From: Stomorhina lunata
Lineage: Eukaryota > Arthropoda > Insecta > Diptera > Rhiniidae
Assembly (NCBI GenBank): GCA_933228675.1
Contig: OW121741.1
Span: 60,510,863 to 60,574,862 of the forward strand
Reading direction: 5' to 3'
DNA: 64,000 nt
The translations under genes and the position numbers were made by a program. Of the stretch, positions 24,950-38,372 are shown in pieces (the stretch's first letter is position 1; each line of letters begins with the position of its first letter). A model generated the notes under the pieces. It did not search any database, was not told the DNA's origin, and saw nothing but the letters and a program-made list of their open reading frames with translations.

Positions 24950-27090
24950 TCATTTCAGAACGCATCTGAATAAATATCCAATGGTCAAAAGTGTTAACAG
25001 TTTGTTTATTTTCGGAATTATTAAGAAATTTGATTTTTAAATTTTAAAAAGGACTTTAGTCCTTTTCTCTAAAATCTTAAGAGATGGGCGGATAAAATTT
25101 ATTGGATATCATTTCAGAAAGGATCTGAATAAATATCCAATGGTCTAAAGTGTTAACAGTTTGTTTTTTTTCGGAATTATTAAGAAATTTGATTTTTAAA
25201 TTTTAAAAAGGACTTTAGTCCTTTTCTCGAAAATCTTAGGAGATGGGCGGATAAAATTTATTGGATATCATTTTAGAACGGATCTGAATAAATATCCAAT
25301 GGTCAAAAGTGTTAACAGTTTGTTTTTTTCGGAATTATTAAGAAATTTGATTTTTAAATTTAAAAAGGACTTTAGTCCTTTTCTCGAAAATCTTAGGAGA
25401 TGGGCGGATAAAATTTATTGGATATCATTTTAGAACGGACCTGAATAAATATCCAATGGTCAAAAGTGTTAACAGTTTGTTTTTTTCGGAATTATTAAGA
25501 AATTTGATTTTTAAATTCAAAAAGGACTTTAGTCCTTTTCTCGAAAATCTTAGGAGATGGGCGGATAAAACTTATTGGATATCATTTCAGAACGGACCTG
25601 AATAAATATCCAATGGTCAAAAGTGTTAACAGTTTGTTTTTTTCGGAATTATTAAGAAATTTGATTTTTAAATTTTAAAAATGACTTTAGTCCTTTTCTC
25701 GAAAATCTTAAGAGATGGGCGGATAAAATTTATTGGATATCATTTCAGAAAGGATCTGAATAAATATCCAATGGTCTAAAGTGTTAACAGTTTGTTTTTT
25801 TTCGGAATTATTAAGAAATTTGATTTTTAAATTTAAAAAGGACTTTAGTCCTTTTCTCGAAAATCATTTCAGAACGGACCTGAATAAATATTCAATGAAC
25901 AAATATTCAATGTTTTTTTTTCGGAATTATTAAGAAATTTGATTTTTAAATTTAAAAAGGACTTTAGTCCTTTTCTCGAAAATCTTAGGAGATGGGCGGA
26001 TAAAACTTATTGGATATCATTTCAGAACGCATCTGAATAAATATCCAATGGTCAAAAGTGTTAACAGTTTGTTTATTTTCGGAATTATTAAGAAATTTGA
26101 TTTTTAAATTTTAAAAAGGACTTTAGTCCTTTTCTCTAAAATCTTAAGAGATGGGCGGATAAAATTTATTGGATATCATTTCAGAAAGGATCTGAATAAA
26201 TATCCAATGGTCTAAAGTGTTAACAGTTTGTTTTTTTCGGAATTATTAAGAAATTTGATTTTTAAATTTTAAAAAGGACTTTAGTCCTTTTCTCGAAAAT
26301 CTTAGGAGATGGGCGGATAAAATTTATTGGATATCATTTTAGAACGGATCTGAATAAATATCCAATGGTCAAAAGTGTTAACAGTTTGTTTTTTTCGGAA
26401 TTATTAAGAAATTTGATTTTTAAATTTAAAAAGGACTTTAGTCCTTTTCTCGAAAATCTTAGGAGATGGGCGGATAAAATTTATTGGATATCATTTTAGA
26501 ACGGACCTGAATAAATATCCAATGGTCAAAAGTGTTAACAGTTTGTTTTTTTCGGAATTATTAAGAAATTTGATTTTTAAATTCAAAAAGGACTTTAGTC
26601 CTTTTCTCGAAAATCTTAGGAGATGGGCGGATAAAACTTATTGGATATCATTTCAGAACGGACCTGAATAAATATCCAATGGTCAAAAGTGTTAACAGTT
26701 TGTTTTTTTCGGAATTATTAAGAAATTTGATTTTTAAATTTTAAAAAGGACTTTAGTCCTTTTCTCGAAAATCTTAAGAGATGGGCGGATAAAATTTATT
26801 GGATATCATTTCAGAAAGGATCTGAATAAATATCCAATGGTCTAAAGTGTTAACAGTTTGTTTTTTTCGGAATTATTAAGAAATTTGATTTTTAAATTTA
26901 AAAAGGACTTTAGTCCTTTTCTCGAAAATCATTTCAGAACGGACCTGAATAAATATTCAATGGTCAAAAGTGTTAACAGTTTGTTTTTTTTCGGAATTAT
27001 TAAGAAATTTGGTTTTTAAATTTAAAAAGGACTTTAGTCCTTTTCTCGAAAATCTTAGGAGATGGGCGGATAAAACTTATTGGATATCAT
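24950..27090 (+). repeat. Tandem duplication of about 1.07 kb
   Basis: The rare gaacgcatctg monomer at 24961 recurs at 26028. Each is followed by the ctctaaaatcttaagag monomer and, later, by a shortened monomer gaaaatcatttcagaacgg (about 25858 and 26928). The first unit has a scrambled segment near 25890-25910 (attcaatgaacaaatattc). Confidence 0.75.
25021..25070 (+). other. Uninterrupted version of the HINE copy 2 insertion site
   Basis: Here attttaaaaaggactttag is intact, preceded by the rare monomer with gaacgcatctg and gtttattttcgg, and followed by the rare ctctaaaatcttaagag monomer. The same two rare monomers flank copy 2 on its left (9508-9594) and right (12185 onward). A second intact version lies at about 26101-26140. 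In the intact site the A-tract has five A. Around copy 2 there are two A on the left and five after gggtat on the right. So the element enters between A and A and two A belong to its end or to a minimal duplication. Confidence 0.85.
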
Positions 27091-30000
27091 TTCAGAACGG
27101 ACCTGATTAAATATCCAATGGTCAAAAGTGTAAACAGTTTGTTTTTTTCGGAATTATTAAGAAATTTGATTTTTAAATTTTAAAAAGGACTTTAGTCCTT
27201 TTCTCGAAAATCTTAAGAGATGGGCGGATAAAATTTATTGGATATCATTTCAGAAAGGATCTGAATAAATATCCAATGGTCTAAAGTGTTAACAGTTTGT
27301 TTTTTTCGGAATTATTAAGAAATTTGATTTTTAAATTTAAAAAGGACTTTAGTCCTTTTCTCGAAAATCTTAGGAGATGGGCGGATAAAACTTATTGGAT
27401 ATCATTTCAGAACGGTTCTGAATAAATATCCAATGGTCAAAAGTGTTAACAGTTTGTTTTTTTCGGAATTATTAAGAAATTTGATTTTTTAAATTTTCAA
27501 AAGGACTTTAGTCCTTTTTTCGAAAATCTTAGGAGATGGGCGGATCAAATTCATTGGATATCATTTCAGATCGGACCTGAATAAATATCCAATGGTCAAA
27601 AGTGTTAACAGTTTGTTTTTTTCGGAATTATTAAGAAATTTGATTTTTAAATTTTAAAAAGGACTTTAGTCCTTTTCTCGAAAATCTTAAGAGATGGGCG
27701 GATAAAATTTATTGGATATCATTTCAGAAAGGATCTGAATAAATATCCAATGGTCAAAAGTGTTAACAGTTTGTTTTTTTCGGAATTATTAAGAAATTTG
27801 ATTTTTTAAATTTTCAAAAGGACTTTAGTCCTTTTTTCGAAAATCTTAGGAGATGGGCGGATAGAATTTATTGGATATCATTTCAGATCGGACCTGAATA
27901 AATATCCAATGGTCAAAAGTGTTAACAGTATGTTTTTTTTCGGTAATATTAAGAAATTTAATTTTTAAATTTTAAAAAGGACTTTAGTCCTTTTCTCGAA
28001 AATCTTAAGAGATGGGCGGATAAAATTTATTGGATATCATTTCAGAACGGACCTGAATAAATATCCAATGGTCAAAAGTGTTAACAGTTTGTTTTTTTCG
28101 GAATTATTAAGACATTTGATTTTTAAATTTTAAAAAGGACTTTAGTCCTTTTCTCGAAAATCTTAGGAGATGGGCGGATAAAATTTATTGGATATCATTT
28201 CAGAACGGACCTGAATAAATATCCAATGGTCAAAAGTGTTAACAGTTTGTTTTTTTCGGAATTATTAAGAAATTTGATTTTTAAATTTTAAAAAGGACTT
28301 TAGTCCTTTTCTCGAAAACCTTAGGAGATGGGCGGATAAAATTTATTGTATATCATTTCAGAAAGGATCTGAATAAATATCCAATGGTCAAAAGTGTTAA
28401 CAGTTTGTTTTTTCGGAATTATTAAGAAATTTGATTTTTAAATTTAAAAAGGACTTTAGTCCTTTTCTCGAAAATCTTAGGAGATGGGCGAATAAAACTT
28501 ATTGGATATCATTTCAGAACGGACCTGAATAAATATCCAATGGTCAGAAGTGTTAACAGTTTGTTTTTTTTCGGAATTATTAAGAAATTTGATTTTTAAA
28601 TTTTAAAAAGGACTTTAGTCTTTTTCTCGAAAATCTTAGGAGATGGGCGGATAAAATTTATTGGATATCATTTCAGAAAGGATCTGAATAAATATCCAAT
28701 GGTCAAAAGTGTTAACAGTTTGTTTTTTTCGGAATTATTAAGAAATTTGATTTTTAAATTTAAAAAGGACTTTAGTCCTTTTCTCGAAAATCTTAGGAGA
28801 TGGGCGGATAAAACTTATTGGATATCATTTCAGAACGGATCTGAATAAATAACCAATGGTCAAAAGTGTTAACAGTTTGTTTTTTTCGGAATTATTTAGA
28901 AATTTGATTTCTAAATTTTAAAAAGGACTTTAGTCCTTTTCTCGAAAATCTTAGGAGATGGGCGGATAAAATTTATTGGATATCATTTCAGAACGGACCC
29001 GAATAAATATCCAATGGTCAAAAGTGTTAACAGTTTGTTTTTTCGAAATTATTAAGAAATTTAATTTTTAAATTTTAAAAAGGACTTTAGTCCTTTTCTC
29101 GAAAATCTTAGGAGATGGGCGGATAAAATTTATTGGATATCATTTCAGAACGGATCTGAATAAATATCCAATGGCCAAAAGTGTTAACAGTTTGTTTTTT
29201 TCGGAATTATTAAGAAATTTGATTTCTATATTTTAAAAAGTCCTTTTCTCGAAAATCTTAGGAGATGGGCGGATAAAATTTATTGGATATCATTTCAGAA
29301 CGGACCTGAATAAATATCCAATGGTCAGGAGTGTTAACAGTTTGTTTTTTTTTCGGAATTATTAAGAAATTTGATTTTTAAATTTTAAAAAGGACTTTTC
29401 TCGAAAATCTTAGGAGATGGGCGGATAAAATTTATTGGATATCATTTTAAAACGGACCTGAATAAATATCCAATGGTCAAAAGTGTTAACAGTTTGTTTT
29501 TTTCGGAATTATTAAGAAATTTGATTTTTAAATTTAAAAAGGACTTTAGTCCTTTTCTCGAAAATCTTAGGAGATGGGCGGATAAAACTTATTGGATATC
29601 ATTTCAGAACGGATCTGAATAAATATCCAATGGTCAAAAGTGTTAACAGTTTGTTTTTTTTTCGGAATTATTAAGAAATTTGATTTTTAAATTTAAAAAG
29701 GACTTTAGTCCTTTTTTCGAAAATCTTAGGAGATGGGCGGATAAGACTTATTGGATATCATTTCAGAACGGATCTGAATAAATATCCAATGGTCAAAAGT
29801 GTTAACAGTTTGTTTTTTTCGGAATTATTAAGAAATTTGATTTTTAAATTTTAAAAAGGACTTTAGTCCTTTTCTCGAAAATCTTAGGAGATGGGCAAAT
29901 AAAATTTATTGGATATCTTTTTAGAACGGACCTGAATAAATATGCAATGGTCAGAAGTGTTAACAGTTTGTTTTTTTCGGAATTATTAAGAAATTTGATT

Positions 30001-33000
30001 TTTAAATTTTAAAAAGGACTTTAGTCCTTTTCTCGAAAATCTTAGGAGATGGGCGGATAAAATTTATTGGATATCATTTTAGAACGGATCTGAATAAATA
30101 TCCAATGGTCAAAAGTGTTAACAGTTTGTTTTTTTCGGAATTATTAAGAAATTTGATTTTTAAATTTAAAAAGGACTTTAGTCCTTTTCTCGAAAATCTT
30201 AGGAGATGGGCGGATAAAATTTATTGGATATCATTTTAGAACGGACCTGAATAAATATCCAATGGTCAAAAGTGTTAACAGTTTGTTTTTTTCGGAATTA
30301 TTAAGAAATTTGATTTTTAAATTCAAAAAGGACTTTAGTCCTTTTCTCGAAAATCTTAGGAGATGGGCGGATAAAACTTATTGGATATCATTTCAGAACG
30401 GACCTGAATAAATATCCAATGGTCAAAAGTGTTAACAGTTTGTTTTTTTCGGAATTATTAAGAAATTTGATTTTTAAATTTTAAAAAGGACTTTAGTCCT
30501 TTTCTCGAAAATCTTAAGAGATGGGCGGATAAAATTTATTGGATATCATTTCAGAAAGGATCTGAATAAATATCCAATGGTCTAAAGTGTTAACAGTTTG
30601 TTTTTTTCGGAATTATTAAGAAATTTGATTTTTAAATTTAAAAAGGACTTTAGTCCTTTTCTCGAAAATCATTTCAGAACGGACCTGAATAAATATTCAA
30701 TGGTCAAAAGTGTTAACAGTTTGTTTTTTTTCGGAATTATTAAGAAATTTGGTTTTTAAATTTAAAAAGGACTTTAGTCCTTTTCTCGAAAATCTTAGGA
30801 GATGGGCGGATAAAACTTATTGGATATCATTTCAGAACGGACCTGATTAAATATCCAATGGTCAAAAGTGTAAACAGTTTGTTTTTTTCGGAATTATTAA
30901 GAAATTTGATTTTTAAATTTTAAAAAGGACTTTAGTCCTTTTCTCGAAAATCTTAAGAGATGGGCGGATAAAATTTATTGGATATCATTTCAGAAAGGAT
31001 CTGAATAAATATCCAATGGTCTAAAGTGTTAACAGTTTGTTTTTTTCGGAATTATTAAGAAATTTGATTTTTAAATTTAAAAAGGACTTTAGTCCTTTTC
31101 TCGAAAATCTTAGGAGATGGGCGGATAAAACTTATTGGATATCATTTCAGAACGGTTCTGAATAAATATCCAATGGTCAAAAGTGTTAACAGTTTGTTTT
31201 TTTCGGAATTATTAAGAAATTTGATTTTTTAAATTTTCAAAAGGACTTTAGTCCTTTTTTCGAAAATCTTAGGAGATGGGCGGATCAAATTCATTGGATA
31301 TCATTTCAGATCGGACCTGAATAAATATCCAATGGTCAAAAGTGTTAACAGTTTGTTTTTTTCGGAATTATTAAGAAATTTGATTTTTAAATTTTAAAAA
31401 GGACTTTAGTCCTTTTCTCGAAAATCTTAAGAGATGGGCGGATAAAATTTATTGGATATCATTTCAGAAAGGATCTGAATAAATATCCAATGGTCAAAAG
31501 TGTTAACAGTTTGTTTTTTTCGGAATTATTAAGAAATTTGATTTTTTAAATTTTCAAAAGGACTTTAGTCCTTTTTTCGAAAATCTTAGGAGATGGGCGG
31601 ATAGAATTTATTGGATATCATTTCAGATCGGACCTGAATAAATATCCAATGGTCAAAAGTGTTAACAGTTTGTTTTTTTTCGGTATTATTAAGAAATTTA
31701 ATTTTTAAATTTTAAAAAGGACTTTAGTCCTTTTCTCGAAAATCTTAGGAGATGGGCGGATAAAATTTATTGGATATCATTTCAGAACGGACCTGAATAA
31801 ATATCCAATGGTCAAAAGTGTTAACAGTTTGTTTTTTTCGGAATTATTAAGACATTTGATTTTTAAATTTTAAAAAGGACTTTAGTCCTTTTCTCGAAAA
31901 TCTTAGGAGATGGGCGGATAAAATTTATTGGATATCATTTCAGAACGGACCTGAATAAATATCCAATGGTCAAAAGTGTTAACAGTTTGTTTTTTTCGGA
32001 ATTATTAAGAAATTTGATTTTTAAATTTTAAAAAGGACTTTAGTCCTTTTCTCGAAAACCTTAGGAGATGGGCGGATAAAATTTATTGTATATCATTTCA
32101 GAAAGGATCTGAATAAATATCCAATGGTCAAAAGTGTTAACAGTTTGTTTTTTCGGAATTATTAAGAAATTTGATTTTTAAATTTAAAAAGGACTTTAGT
32201 CCTTTTCTCGAAAATCTTAGGAGATGGGCGAATAAAACTTATTGGATATCATTTCAGAACGGACCTGAATAAATATCCAATGGTCAGAAGTGTTAACAGT
32301 TTGTTTTTTTTCGGAATTATTAAGAAATTTGATTTTTAAATTTTAAAAAGGACTTTAGTCTTTTTCTCGAAAATCTTAGGAGATGGGCGGATAAAATTTA
32401 TTGGATATCATTTCAGAAAGGATCTGAATAAATATCCAATGGTCAAAAGTGTTAACAGTTTGTTTTTTTCGGAATTATTAAGAAATTTGATTTTTAAATT
32501 TAAAAAGGACTTTAGTCCTTTTCTCGAAAATCTTAGGAGATGGGCGGATAAAACTTATTGGATATCATTTCAGAACGGATCTGAATAAATAACCAATGGT
32601 CAAAAGTGTTAACAGTTTGTTTTTTTCGGAATTATTTAGAAATTTGATTTCTAAATTTTAAAAAGGACTTTAGTCCTTTTCTCGAAAATCTTAGGAGATG
32701 GGCGGATAAAATTTATTGGATATCATTTCAGAACGGACCCGAATAAATATCCAATGGTCAAAAGTGTTAACAGTTTGTTTTTTTCGAAATTATTAAGAAA
32801 TTTAATTTTTAAATTTTAAAAAGGACTTTAGTCCTTTTCTCGAAAATCTTAGGAGATGGGCGGATAAAATTTATTGGATATCATTTCAGAACGGATCTGA
32901 ATAAATATCCAATGGCCAAAAGTGTTAACAGTTTGTTTTTTTCGGAATTATTAAGAAATTTGATTTCTATATTTTAAAAAGTCCTTTTCTCGAAAATCTT

Positions 33001-33750
33001 AGGAGATGGGCGGATAAAATTTATTGGATATCATTTCAGAACGGACCTGAATAAATATCCAATGGTCAGGAGTGTTAACAAATTGTTTTTTTTTCGGAAT
33101 TATTAAGAAATTTGATTTTTAAATTTTAAAAAGGACTTTTCTCGAAAATCTTAGGAGATGGGCGGATAAAATTTATTGGATATCATTTTAAAACGGACCT
33201 GAATAAATATCCAATGGTCAAAAGTGTTAACAGTTTGTTTTTTTCGGAATTATTAAGAAATTTGATTTTTAAATTTAAAAAGGACTTTAGTCCTTTTCTC
33301 GAAAATCTTAGGAGATGGGCGGATAAAACTTATTGGATATCATTTCAGAACGGATCTGAATAAATATCCAATGGTCAAAAGTGTTAACAGTTTGTTTTTT
33401 TTTTCGGAATTATTAAGAAATTTGATTTTTAAATTTAAAAAGGACTTTAGTCCTTTTTTCGAAAATCTTAGGAGATGGGCGGATAAGACTTATTGGATAT
33501 CATTTCAGAACGGATCTGAATAAATATCCAATGGTCAAAAGTGTTAACAGTTTGTTTTTTTCGGAATTATTAAGAAATTTGATTTTTAAATTTTAAAAAG
33601 GACTTTAGTCCTTTTCTCGAAAATCTTAGGAGATGGGCAAATAAAATTTATTGGATATCTTTTTAGAACGGACCTGAATAAATATGCAATGGTCAGAAGT
33701 GTTAACAGTTTGTTTTTTTCGGAATTATTAAGAAATTTGATTTTTAAATT
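26270..33750 (+). repeat. Tandem duplication of a 24-monomer block (about 3.74 kb x2)
   Basis: Rare variants repeat at a constant offset of 3740-3742 bp: tttggtttttaaa at 27011 and 30751; aaattttcaaaagg monomers; gggcaaat with the atctttttag variant at 29893 and 33635. The units are roughly 26270-30010 and 30010-33750. The few differences seen include gtatgttt/ggtaatatt (about 27928-27950) against gtttgttt/ggtattatt (about 31668-31690), and aacagtttg (about 29335) against aacaaattg (about 33077). Confidence 0.88.
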
Positions 33751-36700
33751 TTAAAAAGGACTTTAGTCCTTTTCTCGAAAATCTTAGGAGATGGGCGGAT
33801 AAAATTTATTGGATATCATTTTAGAACGGACCTGAATAAATATCCAATGGTCAAAAGTGTTAACAGTTTGTTTTTTCGGAATTATTAAGAAATTTGATTT
33901 TTAAATTTAAAAAGGACTTTAGTCCTTTTCTCGAAAATCTTAGGAGATGGGCGGATAAAACTTATTGGATATCATTTCAGAACGGATCTGAATAAATATC
34001 CAATGGTCAAAAGTGTTAACAGTTTGTTTTTTCGGAATTATTAAGAAATTTGATTTTTAAATTTTAAAAAGGACTTTAGTCCTTTTCTCGAAAATCTTAG
34101 GAGATGGGCGGATAAAATTTATTGGATATCATTTCAGAAAGGATCTGAATAAATATCCAATGGTCAAAAGTGTTAACAGTTTTTTTTTTTCGGAATTATT
34201 AAGAAATTTGATTTTTAAATTTAAAAAGGACTTTAGTCCTTTTCTCGAAAATCTTAGGATATGGGCGGATTAAACTTATTGGATATCATTTCAGAACGGA
34301 TCTGAATAAATATCCAATGGTCAAAAGTGTTAACAGTTTTTTTTCGGAATTATTAAGAAATTTAATTTTTAAATTTTAAAAAGGACTTTAGTCCTTTTCT
34401 CGAAAATCTTAGGAGATGGGCGGATAAAATTTATTGGATATCATTTCAGAACGGACGTGAATAAATATGCAATGATCAAAAGTGTTAACAGTTTGTTTTT
34501 TTTTCGGAATTATTAAGAAATTTGATTTTTAAATTTAAAAAGGACTTTAGTCCTTTTCTCGAAAATCTTAGGAGATGGGCGGATAAAACTTATTGGAAAT
34601 CATTTCACAAAGGATCTGAATAAATATCCAACGGTCAAAAGTGTTAACAGTTTGTTTTTTTTTTCGGAATTATTAAGAAATTTGATTTTTAAATTTAAAA
34701 AGGACTTTAGTCCTTTTCTCGAAAATCTTAGGAGATGGGCGGATAAAACTTATTGGATATCATTTCAGAACGGATCTGAATAAATATCCAATGGTCAAAA
34801 GTGTTAAAAGTTTGTTTTTTCGGAATTATTAAGAAATTTGATTTTTAAATTTTAAAAAGGACTTTAGTCCTTTTCTCAAAAATCTTAGGAGATGGGCGGA
34901 TAAAATTTATTGGATATCATTTCAGAAAGGATCTGAATAAATATCCAATGGTCAAAAGTGTTAACAAATTGTTATTTTCGGAATTATTAAGAAATTTGAT
35001 TTTTAAATTTAAAAAGGACTTTAGTCCTTTTCTCGAAAATCTTAGGAGATGGGCGGATAAAACTTATCGGATATCATTTCAGAACGGATCTGAATAAATA
35101 TCCAATGGTCAAAAGTGTTAACAGTTTTTTTTCGGAATTATTAAGAAATTTGATTTTTAAATTCAAAAAGGACTTTAGTCCTTTTCTCGAAAATCTTAGG
35201 AGATTAGCGGATAAAACTTATTGGATATAATTTCAGAACGGTTCTGAATAAATATCCAATGGTCAAAAGTGTTAACAGTTTGTTTTTTTCGGAATTATTA
35301 AGAAATTTGATTTTTAAATTTTAAAAATTACTTTAGTCCTTTTCTCGAAAATCTTAGGAGATGGGCGGATAAAACTTATTGGATATCATTTCAGAACGGA
35401 TCTGAATAAATAACCAATGGTCAAAAGTGTTAACAGTTTGTTTTTTTTCGGAATTATTAAGAAATTTGATTTCTAAATTTTAAAAAGGACTTTAGTCCTT
35501 TTCTCGAAAATCTTAGGAGATGGGCGGATAAAACTTATTGGATATCATTTTAGAACGGACCTGAATAAATATCCAATGTTCAAAAGTGTTAACAGTTTGT
35601 TTTTTTCGGAATTATTAAGAAATTTGATTTTTAAATTTAAAAAGGACTTTAGTCCTTTTCTCGAAAATCTTAGGAGATGGGCAAATAAAATTTATTGGAT
35701 ATCATTTCAGAACGGAACTGGATAAATATGCAATGGTCAGAAGTGTTAACAGTTTGTTTTTTCGGAATTATTAAGAAATTTGATTTTTAAATTTTAAAAA
35801 GGACTTTAGTCCTTTTCTCGAAAATCTTAGGAGATGGGAGGATAAAATTTATTGGATATCATTTTAGAACGGACCTGAATAAATATCCAATGGTCAAAAG
35901 TGTTAACAGTTTGTTTTTTCGGAATTATTAAGAAATTTGATTTTTAAATTTAAAAAGGACTTTAGTCCTTTTCTCGAAAATCTTAGGAGATGGGCGGATA
36001 AAACTTATTGGATATCATTTCAGAACGGATCTGAATAAATATCCAATGGTCAAAAGTGTTAACAGTTTGTTTTTTCGGAATTATTAAGAAATTTGATTTT
36101 TAAATTTTAAAAAGGACTTTAGTCCTTTTCTCGAAAATCTTAGCAGATGGGCAAATAAAATTTATTGGATATCATTTCAGAACGGACCTGAATAAATATG
36201 CAATGGTCAGAAGTGTTAACAGTTTGTTTTTTGCGGAATTATTAAGAAATTTGATTTTTAAATTTTAAAAAGGACTTTAGTCCTTTTCTCGAAAATCTTA
36301 GGAGATGGGCAAATAAAATTTATTGGATATCATTTCTGAACGGACCTGAATAAATATGCAATGGTCAGAAGTGTTAACAGTTTGTTTTTTTCGGAATTAT
36401 TAAGAAATTTGATTTTTAAATTTTAAAAAGGACTTTAGTCCTTTTCTCGAAAATCTTAGGAGATGGGCGGATAAAATTTATTGGATATCATTTTAGAACG
36501 GACCTGAATAAATATCCAATGGTCAAAAGTGTTAACAGTTTGTTTTTTCGGAATTATTAAGAAATTTGATTTTTAAATTTAAAAAGGACTTTAGTCCTTT
36601 TCTCGAAAATCTTAGGAGATGGGCGGATAAAACTTATTGGATATCATTTCAGAACGGATCTGAATAAATATCCAATGGTCAAAAGTGTTAACAGTTTGTT

Positions 36701-38355
36701 TTTTCGGAATTATTAAGAAATTTGATTTTCAAATTTTAAAAAGGACTTTAGTCCTTTTCTCGAAAATCTTGGGAGATGGGCGGATAAAATTTATTGGATA
36801 TCATTTCAGAAAGGATCTGAATAAATATCCAATGGTCAAAAGTGTTAACAGTTTTTTTTTCGGAATTATTAAGAAATTTGATTTTTAAATTTAAAAAGGA
36901 CTTTAGTCCTTTTCTCGAAAATCTTAGGATATGGGCGGATAAAACTTATTGGATATCATTTCAGAACGGATCTGAATAAATATCCAATGGTCAAAAGTGT
37001 TAACAGTTTTTTTCGGAATTATTAAGAAATTTAATTTTTAAATTTTAAAAAGGACTTTAGTCCTTTTCTCGAAAATCTTAGGAGATGGGCGGATAAAATT
37101 TATTGGATATCATTTCAGAACGGACGTGAATAAATATCCAATGATCAAAAGTGTTAACAGTTTGTTTTTTTCGGAATTATTAAGAAATTTGATTTTTAAA
37201 TTTAAAAAGGACTTTAGTCCTTTTCTCGAAAATCTTAGGAGATGGGCGGATAAAATTTATTGGATATCATTTCAGAACGGACCTGAATAAATATCCAATG
37301 GTCAAAAGTGTTAACAGTTTGTTTTTTTTCGGAATTATTAAGAAATTTGATTTTTAAATTTAAAAAGGACTTTAGTCCTTTTCTCGAAAATCTTAGGATA
37401 TGGGCGGATAAAACTTATTGGATATCATTTCAGAACGGATCTGAATAAATATCCAATGGTCAAAAGTGTTAACAGTTTGTTTTTTTTTTCGGAATTATTA
37501 AGAAATTTGATTTTTAAATTTTAAAAAGCACTTTAGTCCTTTTCTCGAAAATCTTAGGAGATGGGCGGATAACATTTATTGGATATCATTTCAGAAAGGA
37601 TCTGAATAAATATCCAATGGTCAAAAGTGTTAACAGTTTGTTTTTTTCGAAATTATTAAGAAATTTGATTTTTAAATTTTAAAAAGGACTTTAGTCCTTT
37701 TCTCGAAAATCTTAGGAGATGGGCGGATAAAACTTATTGGAAATCATTTCACAAAGGATCTGAATAAATATCCAACGGTCAAAAGTGTTAACAGTTTGTT
37801 TTTTTCGGAATTATTAAGAAATTTGATTTTTAAATTTAAAAAGGACTTTAGTCCTTTTCTCGAAAATCTTAGGAGATGGGCGGATAAAACTTATTGTATA
37901 TCATTTCAGAACGGATCTGAAAAAATATCCAGTGGTCAAAAGTGTTAAAAGTTTGTTTTTTTCGGAATTATTAAGAAATTTGATTTTTAAATTTTAAAAA
38001 GGACTTTAGTCCTTTTCTCAAAAATCTTAGGAGATGGGCGGATAAAATTTATTGGATATCATTTCAGAAAGGATCTGAATAAATATCCAATGGTCAAAAG
38101 TGTTAACAAATTGTTATTTTCGGAATTATTAAGAAATTTGATTTTTAAATTTAAAAAGGACTTTAGTCCTTTTCTCGAAAATCTTAGGAGATGGGCGGAT
38201 AAAACTTATCGGATATCATTTCAGAACGGATCTGAATAAATATCCAATGGTCAAAAGTGTTAACAGTTTTTTTTCGGAATTATTAAGAAATTTGATTTTT
38301 AAATTCAAAAAGGACTTTAGTCCTTTTCTCGAAAATCTTAGGAGATTAGTGGTAT

Positions 38356-38372
38356 ATTCGGCTTTGCCGAAT
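38356..38372 (-). other. Subterminal stem-loop of HINE copy 3
   Basis: attcggctttgccgaat, a perfect 7-bp stem, now only 6 nt from the satellite junction because the end of the element is missing. Confidence 0.85.

Larger units (their letters stand above)
12185..38349 (+). repeat. 157-bp satellite, array A2 (about 167 monomers)
   Basis: The longest uninterrupted array, about 26.2 kb, with all monomers in the + orientation. It has three zones: an 18-monomer higher-order unit repeated about four times (12.5-23.8 kb); a zone at 23.8-26.3 kb matching the end of A1 (offset about 15.45-15.48 kb); and a duplicated 24-monomer block (26.27-33.75 kb), followed by less ordered monomers to 38.35 kb. In the last zone a block at 34.6-35.2 kb recurs about 3.14 kb later, marked by aaatcatttcacaaagg, gttattttcgg and agattag. 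The open frames within it (for example 24858-25040 and 36685-36888) are accidental: they depend on T-run length and end at shared stops. Confidence 0.97.
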
